Source of the DNA: Candidatus Iainarchaeum sp. | GTDB lineage: Archaea > Iainarchaeota > Iainarchaeia > Iainarchaeales > VGJJ01 | Direction: 5' to 3' | NCBI GenBank assembly: GCA_016699555.1 | Contig: CP064981.1 | Span: 62,001-126,000 of the forward strand | Length of the DNA: 64,000 nucleotides | In this document: positions 35,681 to 42,236 of the stretch, one piece after another | Layout of the letters: the number at the start of each line of letters is the position of its first letter | Position numbering within the stretch: the stretch's first letter is position 1 | Notes under the pieces: generated by a model | Told to the model about the DNA's origin: nothing | Database searches by the model: none | The model's input: only the letters and a program-made list of their open reading frames with translations | Made by a program: the position numbers and the translations under genes

Positions 35681-36205
35681 ATGCGGCAATACGAAACATA
35701 CATTGACCTCCAACATGTCACCCAATTATCACGCGCACTCACCAATATCGAAATCGGCGCCAATTACATCAAACCGGAAAAAATATACCCCGTCAAGGGA
35801 AAGTACGCCATGCAATTCGAGCGCACTAAATCTATCGCACGCGGAAAAGACAAACGTGGCGTCACGGGGTGCCCGGAGGCATTGTGGCAATTTCACCTCT
35901 ACAACGGATCCACCTACCTCGGAAGAATCGGAATCAACTTCCATAACGAAGGAGTCGAACGCATCGTCACAATAGCGAACATTCAAGGCGCCGAAGGAAG
36001 AGCCGAACAACTCGAAGCATTCAAAAAAGCAACCGGAAAACGATTCAACGATGCACTAGTCGAAAAACTAAAAGAAATATTAGGACCACGTTTTCACTAT
36101 CGAGGCATCGTCAACCCCGAAAAGAACCCGGCAATGTATCAAATGACATTCCGCCGAGCAAAAATGCCAACTTACTCACTCAAAACCGGACCCGCCTCAG
36201 CTTAA
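35681..36205 (+). CDS. Member of a three-copy orphan family (short form)
   Basis: A 174-aa protein. The stretch YLGRIGINFHNEGVERIVTIANIQGAEG, followed by LEAFKKATGKRFNDALVEKL, RYRGIVNPEKNPAMYQ-like residues and a basic end, lines up with the proteins at 38052-38747 (VKIGFEKHSVIVEAIQGTKP; IKPEKNPYYEW) and 51889-52524. It lacks their C-terminal extension. The I-x-x-IQG segment and the layout recall VirK/DUF535 proteins, a tentative link. Its stop codon lies inside the TATA block of tRNA-Gly(TCC). TATA-like GGTATATGG supports the ATG. Confidence 0.52.
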   Translation: MRQYETYIDLQHVTQLSRALTNIEIGANYIKPEKIYPVKGKYAMQFERTKSIARGKDKRGVTGCPEALWQFHLYNGSTYLGRIGINFHNEGVERIVTIANIQGAEGRAEQLEAFKKATGKRFNDALVEKLKEILGPRFHYRGIVNPEKNPAMYQMTFRRAKMPTYSLKTGPASA

Positions 36206-36344
36206 AAACCATCTCCCAGCGAATTACTATCATTCTAGCCCACCCTGCAAAGGGTTCTGTCTGGCCAGTTTCGGCTGGCCACAACGAGGACAGGTATTGC
36301 AAAGCAATACCTGACTTCCTTGGATGAACCCTTCTCAAGGGTTC
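36200..36344 (+). promoter_or_regulatory. Promoter and structured leader of tRNA-Gly(TCC)
   Basis: GCTTAAAAACC (36200) and GCGAATT (36219) match the tRNA-Gly(GCC) block. Hairpin A (arms GGCCAG/CTGGCC, 36263-36280), linker ACAACGAGGA, hairpin B (arms CAGGTATTGC/GCAATACCTG, 36291-36313) and hairpin C (arms GAACCCTT/AAGGGTTC, 36326-36344) follow. Relative to the GCC leader, the changes in B and C are compensatory on both arms, and C again ends one base before the tRNA. Confidence 0.62.
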
Positions 36345-36345
36345 T

Positions 36346-36417
36346 GCGGATGTAGTATATCGGCTAGTATCCGAGCCTTCCAAGTTCGGGGGCTGGGTTC
36401 GACTCCCAGCATCCGCA
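36346..36417 (+). tRNA. tRNA-Gly (anticodon TCC)
   Basis: Acceptor GCGGATG/CATCCGC, discriminator A. Anticodon stem CGAGC/GTTCG, loop CTTCCAA giving TCC. T arm CTGGG/CCCAG around TTCGACT. No intron or encoded CCA. It reads GGA. Confidence 0.95.
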
Positions 36418-36545
36418 TCTGAACTCCTTTTCTTTTTAGAAAAAAGAAAAGTAGACTCCCAGTCAAAAGAAAAACAGGGGTATCGCACGCGATACCCGTA
36501 ATCGAGGAGGCCTGCCGAAACAGGCCACTCCCAGCATCCGCATCT
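36402..36545 (+). mobile_element. 106-bp insert flanked by 19-bp copies of the tRNA-Gly(TCC) 3' end
   Basis: ACTCCCAGCATCCGCATCT occurs at 36402-36420 (tRNA 3' end) and exactly again at 36527-36545. The 106 bp between (36421-36526) are identical to 35339-35444 after tRNA-Gly(GCC). The right repeat ends inside the thymidine kinase stop codon. This is what a very small element inserted at a tRNA 3' end would look like; tandem duplication with later change is an alternative. Confidence 0.5.
36413..36526 (+). repeat. 114-bp perfect repeat after tRNA-Gly(TCC), copy 2
   Basis: Identical to 35331-35444, including the three hairpins (arms CTTTTCTTTTT/AAAAAGAAAAG, GGGTATCGC/GCGATACCC, GGCCTG/CAGGCC) and the CGAGGA linker. 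The tRNA bodies before the two copies differ, so the repeat moved or is conserved independently of the tRNAs. Confidence 0.9.
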
Positions 36546-37204
36546 CATCCTAATTTTTGTTGTTCTATTTTGGACAGGGATTCAAAATCAATATGAGGTT
36601 TCCCCACCACTTCATGATGAAACAAGCAACGGTACTGATAGACTTCTTTTGCATCCCCAATCAAAAAAATCGGAGAATCATATCTTGCGGGAGCTCCATC
36701 CACTAACCGTTGCGTGCGCGTAGCCGGATTGCTGCACCCATCATAATCACAGACGCCGCTTAACTTATGCACTTCATCCGCGAACGAAAGCAATGCGGGC
36801 ATGGGACCAAATGGTTCGCCACGAAAATCCAAATCCAATCCTGAAACCACGACATTGACTTCGCGTTCGAGCAATTCCTTAATCACCGGAACCAGTCGCG
36901 CATTGAAAAAATGCGCCTCATCAATAGCGACTAACGCATGCCCATCCAGCAAAGAAAGAATTTCTTCCGGGCGCGATTCGTCAACAAACACACACGCATG
37001 CTGGACATCATGAAAACGCGTGCGAACATGCGAATCACGCGTGTCGAGTTTTGGTTTCACGAACAAAAAAGAAGCATGCTTCATGTACTTCAATTTCTCC
37101 ACGCGATGCAATAACGCCAAACTCTTTCCGCTTTTCATGGGGCCACAAAATACTTCGAAATAACCGGGACGGATGAAAGGATTGAAGGCACGCAATGAAC
37201 CCAT
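36545..37204 (-). CDS. tdk: Thymidine kinase
   Basis: Phosphorylates thymidine to dTMP in nucleotide salvage. The 219-aa type II enzyme has the P-loop EVFCGPMKSGKSLALLHRV, VKPKLDTRD, the Walker B-like HALVAIDEAHFF, the lasso/zinc segment (SGVCDYDGCSNPATRTQRLVDG with CxxxxC) and YQYRCLFHH with C/H ligands. I use the ATG at 37204 (MGSLRAFN) because TATA-like ATTTATTC sits about 27 nt upstream; the frame is open to 37276. Its stop codon abuts the duplicated tRNA-Gly 3' end. Confidence 0.9.
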   Translation of the reverse strand: MGSLRAFNPFIRPGYFEVFCGPMKSGKSLALLHRVEKLKYMKHASFLFVKPKLDTRDSHVRTRFHDVQHACVFVDESRPEEILSLLDGHALVAIDEAHFFNARLVPVIKELLEREVNVVVSGLDLDFRGEPFGPMPALLSFADEVHKLSGVCDYDGCSNPATRTQRLVDGAPARYDSPIFLIGDAKEVYQYRCLFHHEVVGKPHIDFESLSKIEQQKLG

Positions 37205-37284
37205 GCCATGAAAGCACGCGAAGAGGAATAAATGGGTTTTGCAATCGCCCATTAAAAATCCATTCGGCCCCATCATTCACTGAA

Positions 37285-37355
37285 GCAGCGATGATCTAGT
37301 GGTATGATTCGACCTTCCCAAGGTCGCTGTCCGGGTTCGATTCCCGGTCGCTGCA
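37285..37355 (+). tRNA. tRNA-Gly (anticodon CCC)
   Basis: Acceptor GCAGCGA/TCGCTGC, discriminator A. Anticodon stem CGACC/GGTCG, loop TTCCCAA giving CCC. T arm CCGGG/CCCGG around TTCGATT. TATA-like ATTAAAAATCC at about 37251 lies some 30 nt upstream, so this tRNA has a short leader, unlike the other two glycine tRNAs. Confidence 0.95.
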
Positions 37356-37404
37356 TGACGCATAAAGGCACCTCCAATAAATACGCCCACGTCATACCAC
37401 TTAT

Positions 37405-37992
37405 ATGCCACGCACCATCGGTGGAGCAAAACTCCGCAAAAAAATACACCCATTTGGAAATGATATTGCAATCCAACGCCAGCACCAATTAGGATCGGGG
37501 GCCGAAGGAACCGCACATGCCGTGCGCGTGACCATCAGCGGAAAAGAAAACCGGTCCATTGGACTTGTCGAGAAAGAATTCAATCCCCGCACCGTTAACC
37601 CAGTTCTCTCGTGGAGCGTCACCAGCAAGGGACCGAACCTCATGAACCCGCGTGCACAATTCGCGCTCATCGAAAAGCTCATCAAACGCAATCGCGAAGA
37701 AAAATTAGGATTGCGTTTCCCTGCAACAGTACGACTCGTCCGGAAAAATGATGGAACGTTTTCCCTGCTCATGACCAAGCTGGCAGTCGTCGACCCATAC
37801 AAACTCGACTGGGAAAAACAAGACCAATATGTCACAGATGCCCTACGACAAGAAGAAATCCTAAAGAAAGCGGGCTACAGAGTCCCTCGCGATTGTTTTT
37901 TCTGTGTCCAAGACCCCACAACACACGACGTACGTGCAGTCATTGCTGATTTCGGAACGCTGGCCTACAACCAAAAGAAGAATAAAAAATAA
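37405..37992 (+). CDS. Small protein with degenerate kinase-like motifs
   Basis: A 195-aa protein. LGSGAEGTAHAVRVTI resembles a glycine-rich loop, GLVEKEF could hold the following Lys/Glu, and near the C-terminus VIADFGTLAYN matches a kinase DFG motif. A normal catalytic HxD loop is not evident (VPRDCFFCVQDPTTHDVRAV is the nearest), and the protein is shorter than a full kinase. It may be a minimal or inactive kinase-fold protein; confidence in that is low. TATA-like ATAAATACG lies about 25 nt before the ATG. Confidence 0.45.
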   Translation: MPRTIGGAKLRKKIHPFGNDIAIQRQHQLGSGAEGTAHAVRVTISGKENRSIGLVEKEFNPRTVNPVLSWSVTSKGPNLMNPRAQFALIEKLIKRNREEKLGLRFPATVRLVRKNDGTFSLLMTKLAVVDPYKLDWEKQDQYVTDALRQEEILKKAGYRVPRDCFFCVQDPTTHDVRAVIADFGTLAYNQKKNKK

Positions 37993-38051
37993 AATTTAAT
38001 GCACCCCCAATACGGCTGAACCCTAATATACTGCCTCATCGCAATACGTGC

Positions 38052-38747
38052 ATGCGAAAAGGATTTTGGAAGCGGTTGGCCATCAAGCTCACGCCGCATC
38101 GGCTGCTTCCGCGCCTTGGAGTTTTCGAGCGCACCATTTCGGCAATTGCAAGATTACACCACTACCGATTGACGCCTCCCACCGCACGACGCAAAAACAT
38201 CCTCAAGTACGGCAAACCATTCATCGAATTATTTCCTGTTGTCAAAATAAGCACGCGCGGAGCCGATTTCCGTATCGAACCGACGGAAACCATGGGAGAA
38301 TCCCCCATTGGAATCGGAATATTCCACAACGCGCACTATGGGAGTGGAGAACCGCTCGCACAAGTAAAAATCGGATTCGAAAAACACAGCGTCATCGTCG
38401 AAGCCATCCAAGGAACAAAGCCTAATGCCAACAAATTCGTCATGTCGAACCAAGAACTCATGCACGCATTCAAGAAAGCTACAGGAATGACATGGCCGCG
38501 CTTCCTGATTGCACAAGTAGAAAAGCATGCAGCAGCAATGGGATTCAAGCGCGTCAAAATCATCAAACCCGAAAAAAATCCCTATTATGAATGGCATCTG
38601 GCCCCTCGCGATGGAAAAACATACCCGCAATCTCCAGACGTACAGAGACGCATGAAGGCACTCTATTATGGGGTCGCGCGCAACATGCATTACCGCGCAG
38701 AAGGTAATTACTTGGTCAAAGAATTAGGAGAAAAGCATGGCAACTGA
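38052..38747 (+). CDS. Member of a three-copy orphan family
   Basis: A 231-aa protein. After a basic N-terminus (RLAIKLTPHRLLPRLGVFER) it shows YGKPFIELFPVV, AQVKIGFEKHSVIVEAIQGT, LMHAFKKATGMTWPRFLIAQ, MGFKRVKIIKPEKNPYYEW and a C-terminal RMKALYYGVARNMHYRAEGN. The protein at 51889-52524 follows the same order throughout. Distant resemblance to VirK/DUF535 (IQG motif, long helix, PxxN-Y) is inference. TATA-like TAATATAC lies 27 nt upstream. The last 11 nt overlap rnp4. Confidence 0.55.
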   Translation: MRKGFWKRLAIKLTPHRLLPRLGVFERTISAIARLHHYRLTPPTARRKNILKYGKPFIELFPVVKISTRGADFRIEPTETMGESPIGIGIFHNAHYGSGEPLAQVKIGFEKHSVIVEAIQGTKPNANKFVMSNQELMHAFKKATGMTWPRFLIAQVEKHAAAMGFKRVKIIKPEKNPYYEWHLAPRDGKTYPQSPDVQRRMKALYYGVARNMHYRAEGNYLVKELGEKHGN

Positions 38748-39087
38748 AAATAGATTCGTACGACCGCTGACAGGACAGCAAAAAATCGCAGTGGAGAGAA
38801 TGCACCGCCTGCGCGAGCTCGCGGCAGGAGAAGCAGAAGAACACCCCGCGCGCAGCCAACGATATGGACAACTCGTCAAACAACTCAGCATGCGCTTCCG
38901 CGTCCCCATCCCACTCGAAATCAAAAATCGTTTCTGCAAGCACTGCTGGAACTATTGGATCGAGGGAAAAACAGTCACACGCCGGCTCAAAAATGGAACC
39001 TGGAATTCCGTCTGCAAAATCTGTGGAGAACTCACACGCAGGAAAGCCGGAAAAGCCCGCTTGCCGCTCCCAATAGCAAAAGAATGA
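38737..39087 (+). CDS. rnp4: RNase P protein component 4 (Rpr2/Rpp21)
   Basis: A subunit of archaeal RNase P, which trims tRNA 5' leaders. The 116-aa protein has two N-terminal helices and the zinc ribbon FCKHCWNYWIEGKTVTRRL ... CKICGELTRRK, with four cysteines in two CxxC pairs. It overlaps the preceding gene by 11 nt. It lies close to tRNA genes with unusual structured leaders that would be its substrates. Confidence 0.87.
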   Translation: MATENRFVRPLTGQQKIAVERMHRLRELAAGEAEEHPARSQRYGQLVKQLSMRFRVPIPLEIKNRFCKHCWNYWIEGKTVTRRLKNGTWNSVCKICGELTRRKAGKARLPLPIAKE

Positions 39088-39120
39088 CCGATTGGGGGAT
39101 ATTTGGGCCCCCGGCGGAGA

Positions 39121-39304
39121 TTATTTATAAACCCTTCTTGGGGGAAAGTGACTATTCAAGCCCCAAAAAGGCTCCGAATTTCGACCTATTTCTGATGGGT
39201 CGTAGAACGAATGTGCCGCAAGGTACACCGCCAGAAACTTTTAGCAAAAGTTTCATCAAAACAACCTTTTAGGAAAAGGTTGAACAAAACAAGGATGTGA
39301 AAAC
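39121..39304 (+). promoter_or_regulatory. Promoter and hairpin leader of the rps19e operon
   Basis: TATA-like TTATTTATAAACC at 39121-39133 predicts a start near 39155, leaving about 150 nt of untranslated leader, long for this genome. It contains two 9-bp hairpins of matching design: arms GAAACTTTT/AAAAGTTTC (39234-39254) and arms CAACCTTTT/AAAAGGTTG (39262-39282). An AAGGATGTGA segment precedes the rps19e ATG. The leader may control the operon. Confidence 0.5.
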
Positions 39305-39883
39305 ATGGGCGTTTATGACGTTCCGATTGAACTACTCTTGGAAGCCATTTCCAATGACTTGAAGAAAGAAAACACCGTCCAGGCACCCGCATTTACCGCC
39401 TACGTCAAGAGCGGAGTCCACGCCGAACGAGCGCCCCAGAATGAAGACTGGTACTTCGTGCGCTGCGCCTCCATCTTGTACCGCGTATTCAAGGACGGAC
39501 CCGTAGGAACGGAATCCCTGCGCACCTATTACGGTGGAAGAAAAGCCCGCGGATCGAAACCCCACGCCCACCGCAAAGCCAGCGGAAAGATCATTCGCTT
39601 GGCCTTGCAGCAATTGGAAAAGGCAAAACTCATCGTTACATCCAAGACAGGCGGAAGAACCATTACCCCGGCCGGACAGAAATATCTCAATACCATGTCC
39701 AAGCTCGCCATGGAAGCCAGCAAGACACGCGTCAAGAAGAAGCGCGTCTTCCAGAAGCGCTCCAAAGCCGACGCCGACACACGCGAAGCCCTGAAGAGAG
39801 GAAAAGGAAAAGCCTCTGACGGCGAAGCCCAAGTCGACAAGGCCAAGGACAAGAAAAAGAAGGGGGATGAGGACAGCGAATGA
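39305..39883 (+). CDS. rps19e: Ribosomal protein S19e with Lys-rich tail
   Basis: A small-subunit protein. Residues 1-140 (YDVPIELLLEAISNDLKKEN; WYFVRCASILYRVFKDGPVG; YYGGRKARGSKPHAHRKASG; IIRLALQQLEKAKLIV) are canonical S19e. About 45 extra residues at the end are Lys/Asp-rich and probably disordered. It heads the conserved archaeal cluster S19e-PDCD5-L39e-L31e-aIF6 and its stop overlaps the next ATG (ATGA). Confidence 0.95.
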   Translation: MGVYDVPIELLLEAISNDLKKENTVQAPAFTAYVKSGVHAERAPQNEDWYFVRCASILYRVFKDGPVGTESLRTYYGGRKARGSKPHAHRKASGKIIRLALQQLEKAKLIVTSKTGGRTITPAGQKYLNTMSKLAMEASKTRVKKKRVFQKRSKADADTREALKRGKGKASDGEAQVDKAKDKKKKGDEDSE

Positions 39884-40212
39884 CGGACATTGAAGACATC
39901 CGCGCGCGCAAGCTGGAAGAAATGAAGTCACGCATGGCTTCCCAGCAAGAAGAAGCGGACTCCCAGGCCAAGATGGAACAGCAACTCAGTGCGTTGCTGA
40001 ACAACATCCTGACCCCGGAGGCCAAAGCGCGGTTGAGCAATGTGAAGTTGGTCAACTACGAAAAATATCTCCAAGTGGCGCAGGGCATCATCATGATGGC
40101 CCGGCAAGGAAAGCTGCCTGGGAAGATTAATGAAGACCAACTCAAAGCGTTGTTAGCCCAAGTAACCCCACCCAAAAAGGAATTCAACATTACACGGAAA
40201 GGAAGCAAGTGA
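39880..40212 (+). CDS. PDCD5 family DNA-binding protein
   Basis: A 110-aa helical protein (DIEDIRARKLEEMKSRMASQ; LNNILTPEAKARLSNVKLVN; AQGIIMMARQGKLPGKINEDQLKALL), typical of archaeal PDCD5 homologues in sequence, size and location after S19e. The cellular role is unclear; DNA or ribosome association is proposed for the family. Translationally coupled to rps19e. Confidence 0.92.
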   Translation: MTDIEDIRARKLEEMKSRMASQQEEADSQAKMEQQLSALLNNILTPEAKARLSNVKLVNYEKYLQVAQGIIMMARQGKLPGKINEDQLKALLAQVTPPKKEFNITRKGSK

Positions 40213-40219
40213 TCAACCT

Positions 40220-40537
40220 ATGAGTACGCACAAAGACCCCGAGTTCAAGAAGTTCATCATCTCCACGAGAAAGAGCATCACCTCCGGCTTGACGAATGCA
40301 CCCACTTTCGCCATGCAGCGGAAGAGAAAGCGCATCTACAACACCAAAGGCAAGCGCCACTGGAGAAGCATTTCCTTGAGCAGCATGTTCAAGACCAAGA
40401 ACCTCGAATTCAATCGCAAGAAAGGATTCATGAAAGTCAAGCGCAAAGCCGGAAAAGGAAACCCCTCCCAGCACCGCATGCACAAGAAGAAGAACAAGTA
40501 CACGGGCAAGCGCAGCCGAAAGGGAATCATCCAATAA
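40220..40537 (+). CDS. rpl39e: Ribosomal protein L39e-like, extended
   Basis: A 105-aa, very basic protein between PDCD5 and L31e, where archaea encode L39e. The middle (APTFAMQRKRKRIYNTKGKRHWRSISL) matches the L39e core V/P-x-W/F-V-x-x-K-x-x-R-x-x-x-x-x-x-K-R-H/Y-W-R. L39e is normally about 50 aa; this one has roughly 27 extra residues before and 40 after. The identification rests on position plus this core. L39e lines the peptide exit tunnel, so the extensions are notable. Confidence 0.7.
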   Translation: MSTHKDPEFKKFIISTRKSITSGLTNAPTFAMQRKRKRIYNTKGKRHWRSISLSSMFKTKNLEFNRKKGFMKVKRKAGKGNPSQHRMHKKKNKYTGKRSRKGIIQ

Positions 40538-40551
40538 CGGAGGAATGAACC

Positions 40552-40968
40552 ATGCAAGAGAATCACACCATCCACCTGAACAACATGGTACGTATCCCCC
40601 GTACGCGCTTTGCCAACAAAGTGCTCTACGCCGTGAAGAACTACGTCAAGAAACATACGCGCGCCGCGGAAAAGAACATCCGCATCAGCAATGAAGTCAA
40701 CGCCGCCATCTTCGCGCGCGGGATCCAGCACAAATTGAATTCCATCGACGTGGCATTCAAGAAGAAAGAAGACCTCCTCTACGTGTTCCTGCAGAACGGA
40801 AAAGAACTCAAAGCCTTCTCCGAAAAAGCAAAACCCGTCGAAAAGAAAGGCGCAGCCAAGAAAGAGGCTAAAGCCGAAGAGAAGAAAGCAGAAGCTCCAA
40901 CAAAAGCAACCAACGACACGAAAGTTGAAGCGCACCCTAAAAAAGCCGCAACCGCTCCAGCAAAGTAA
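40552..40968 (+). CDS. rpl31e: Ribosomal protein L31e with Ala/Lys-rich tail
   Basis: Residues 1-90 (HTIHLNNMVRIPRTRFANKV; YAVKNYVKKHTRAAEKNIRI; NAAIFARGIQHKLNSIDVAF) are canonical L31e. About 45 residues of Lys/Ala/Glu repeats follow. A GGAGG site precedes the ATG. It belongs to the rps19e operon. Confidence 0.94.
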   Translation: MQENHTIHLNNMVRIPRTRFANKVLYAVKNYVKKHTRAAEKNIRISNEVNAAIFARGIQHKLNSIDVAFKKKEDLLYVFLQNGKELKAFSEKAKPVEKKGAAKKEAKAEEKKAEAPTKATNDTKVEAHPKKAATAPAK

Positions 40969-41000
40969 TAGCTGGAACGGCTGAGGAAACTCTCACCATT

Positions 41001-41669
41001 ATGCACATCAAAGCACTCAACTTGCATGGATCCCCTTACATGGGCGTATTTTGCTCCGTAACCGACAAGATCGCGCTCATCCCTTCATTCACCCCCGAAA
41101 AAGAAGCCAAGAGAATCGGGGAAGTGCTCGGAGTCGAAACGCTCGCGCTCACCATCGCCAACTCCCACTTGCTCGGAGTATTGGCACGCGGCTTCGACGA
41201 CAAGTTCGCCGTGGCCAATCACATCAACGAAAACGAACTCGACTTCTTGCACGAAAGCGGAATCAAGACCCACGTCATGAAAGACATCTCCGCCATCGGA
41301 AACCTCCTCTGCATGCAGAAGCACGCGGGAATCATCTCCCCCAACATCCACGAGATGGAAATCAAAGCGCTGGAGCAATTCTTCGGAATCCCCATGCATG
41401 CACTGCTCATCGCACGCTCCGAACTCGCAGGCAGCAGCATCATCGCGACCGAAAAAGGATTCCTCGCCAATCCACGCACTGCGCCGCATGAAATGGAGCA
41501 CTTAGAATCGTTGTTCAAAGTCCCCGGCATGACCACGACCGCCAATTACGGCGATGCCTTCATCGGAAACAGCATCCTCGCCAACAAGCACGGCGTCATC
41601 GTAGGAGAAAGAACCTCCGGACCCGAACTCTCACGCATCGACGAAGGGTTGCACCCTGGATTGCGTTAA
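41001..41669 (+). CDS. eif6: Translation initiation factor aIF6
   Basis: An anti-association factor that binds the large ribosomal subunit. The 222-aa pentein-fold protein shows repeated units such as GVLARGFDDKFAVANHINEN, NLLCMQKHAGIISPNIHEME, SSIIATEKGFLANPRTAPHE and NSILANKHGVIVGERTSGPE. It is the last gene of the ribosomal cluster. The LX/L20a gene often found next in archaea is absent here. Confidence 0.95.
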   Translation: MHIKALNLHGSPYMGVFCSVTDKIALIPSFTPEKEAKRIGEVLGVETLALTIANSHLLGVLARGFDDKFAVANHINENELDFLHESGIKTHVMKDISAIGNLLCMQKHAGIISPNIHEMEIKALEQFFGIPMHALLIARSELAGSSIIATEKGFLANPRTAPHEMEHLESLFKVPGMTTTANYGDAFIGNSILANKHGVIVGERTSGPELSRIDEGLHPGLR

Positions 41670-41756
41670 AACCCATAAAAAGGGCATTCCAAGGCAAATG
41701 AGGGCATTATTTAACCATTTCCCCGGCAAAATAACCTATTGGAGCACTGATATCGT

Positions 41757-42236
41757 ATGGCAAAAGAAACCAATCCCACCCCCGCTACCCAAACCGAAGC
41801 AGCGCCGCGCAGCATGAAGGCGACGATGACCATGGACCAGGTCAGACAAGGATTCCTCAACGCCCGCCGCAGCATCAAGCGCATCCGCCAGCAACAGAAC
41901 GCCATTCTCGCCATGCTGCAGGAAAACGCTATCGTAGGAAACGCATTGAAATATTTGGACGAAAAGAACGAAACCGAAGCCATCATCCCACTCGGGGCCG
42001 GCATCTCCATGAAAGGAAAAGTACGCGGAAAAGAATTGTTACGTACGCTCCCCGGAAACGTCGTCGTGCCCGCTTCCAAGAAAGAAATAGAAGAAGACCT
42101 CGCCGAACGCAAGAAGGTCTTCGAAAAAGAAATGGAAGTCCTGCAGAAACAACTGCATCAAGCGCGCGAATACGCCAAAAACATGCAGAGTCTCGGCAAA
42201 GCCTTTCGTGATGCGCGCAAAGCAACGAAAAGGTAA
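41757..42236 (+). CDS. pfdA: Prefoldin alpha subunit
   Basis: A 159-aa protein with two coiled-coil arms (MDQVRQGFLNARRSIKRIRQ; KKVFEKEMEVLQKQLHQARE) around a beta segment (EAIIPLGAGISMKGKVRGKE; LLRTLPGNVVVPASKKEIEE). This is the prefoldin alpha layout, supported by its place before ftsY. Prefoldin passes unfolded chains to the thermosome. TATA-like ATTATTTAACC lies upstream near 41705. The stop codon overlaps the ftsY start. Confidence 0.8.
   Translation: MAKETNPTPATQTEAAPRSMKATMTMDQVRQGFLNARRSIKRIRQQQNAILAMLQENAIVGNALKYLDEKNETEAIIPLGAGISMKGKVRGKELLRTLPGNVVVPASKKEIEEDLAERKKVFEKEMEVLQKQLHQAREYAKNMQSLGKAFRDARKATKR

Noticed and set aside
35475..35975. 166-aa plus-strand frame before and across the orphan-family gene
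   Set aside because: It overlaps the better-supported gene at 35681 in another frame, has no motif, and the TATA-like box at about 35651 points to 35681.
32950..36550. CRISPR array
   Set aside because: The repeats are few, are hairpins of differing sequence or a single 114-bp pair, have no regular spacers, and no cas genes are nearby.
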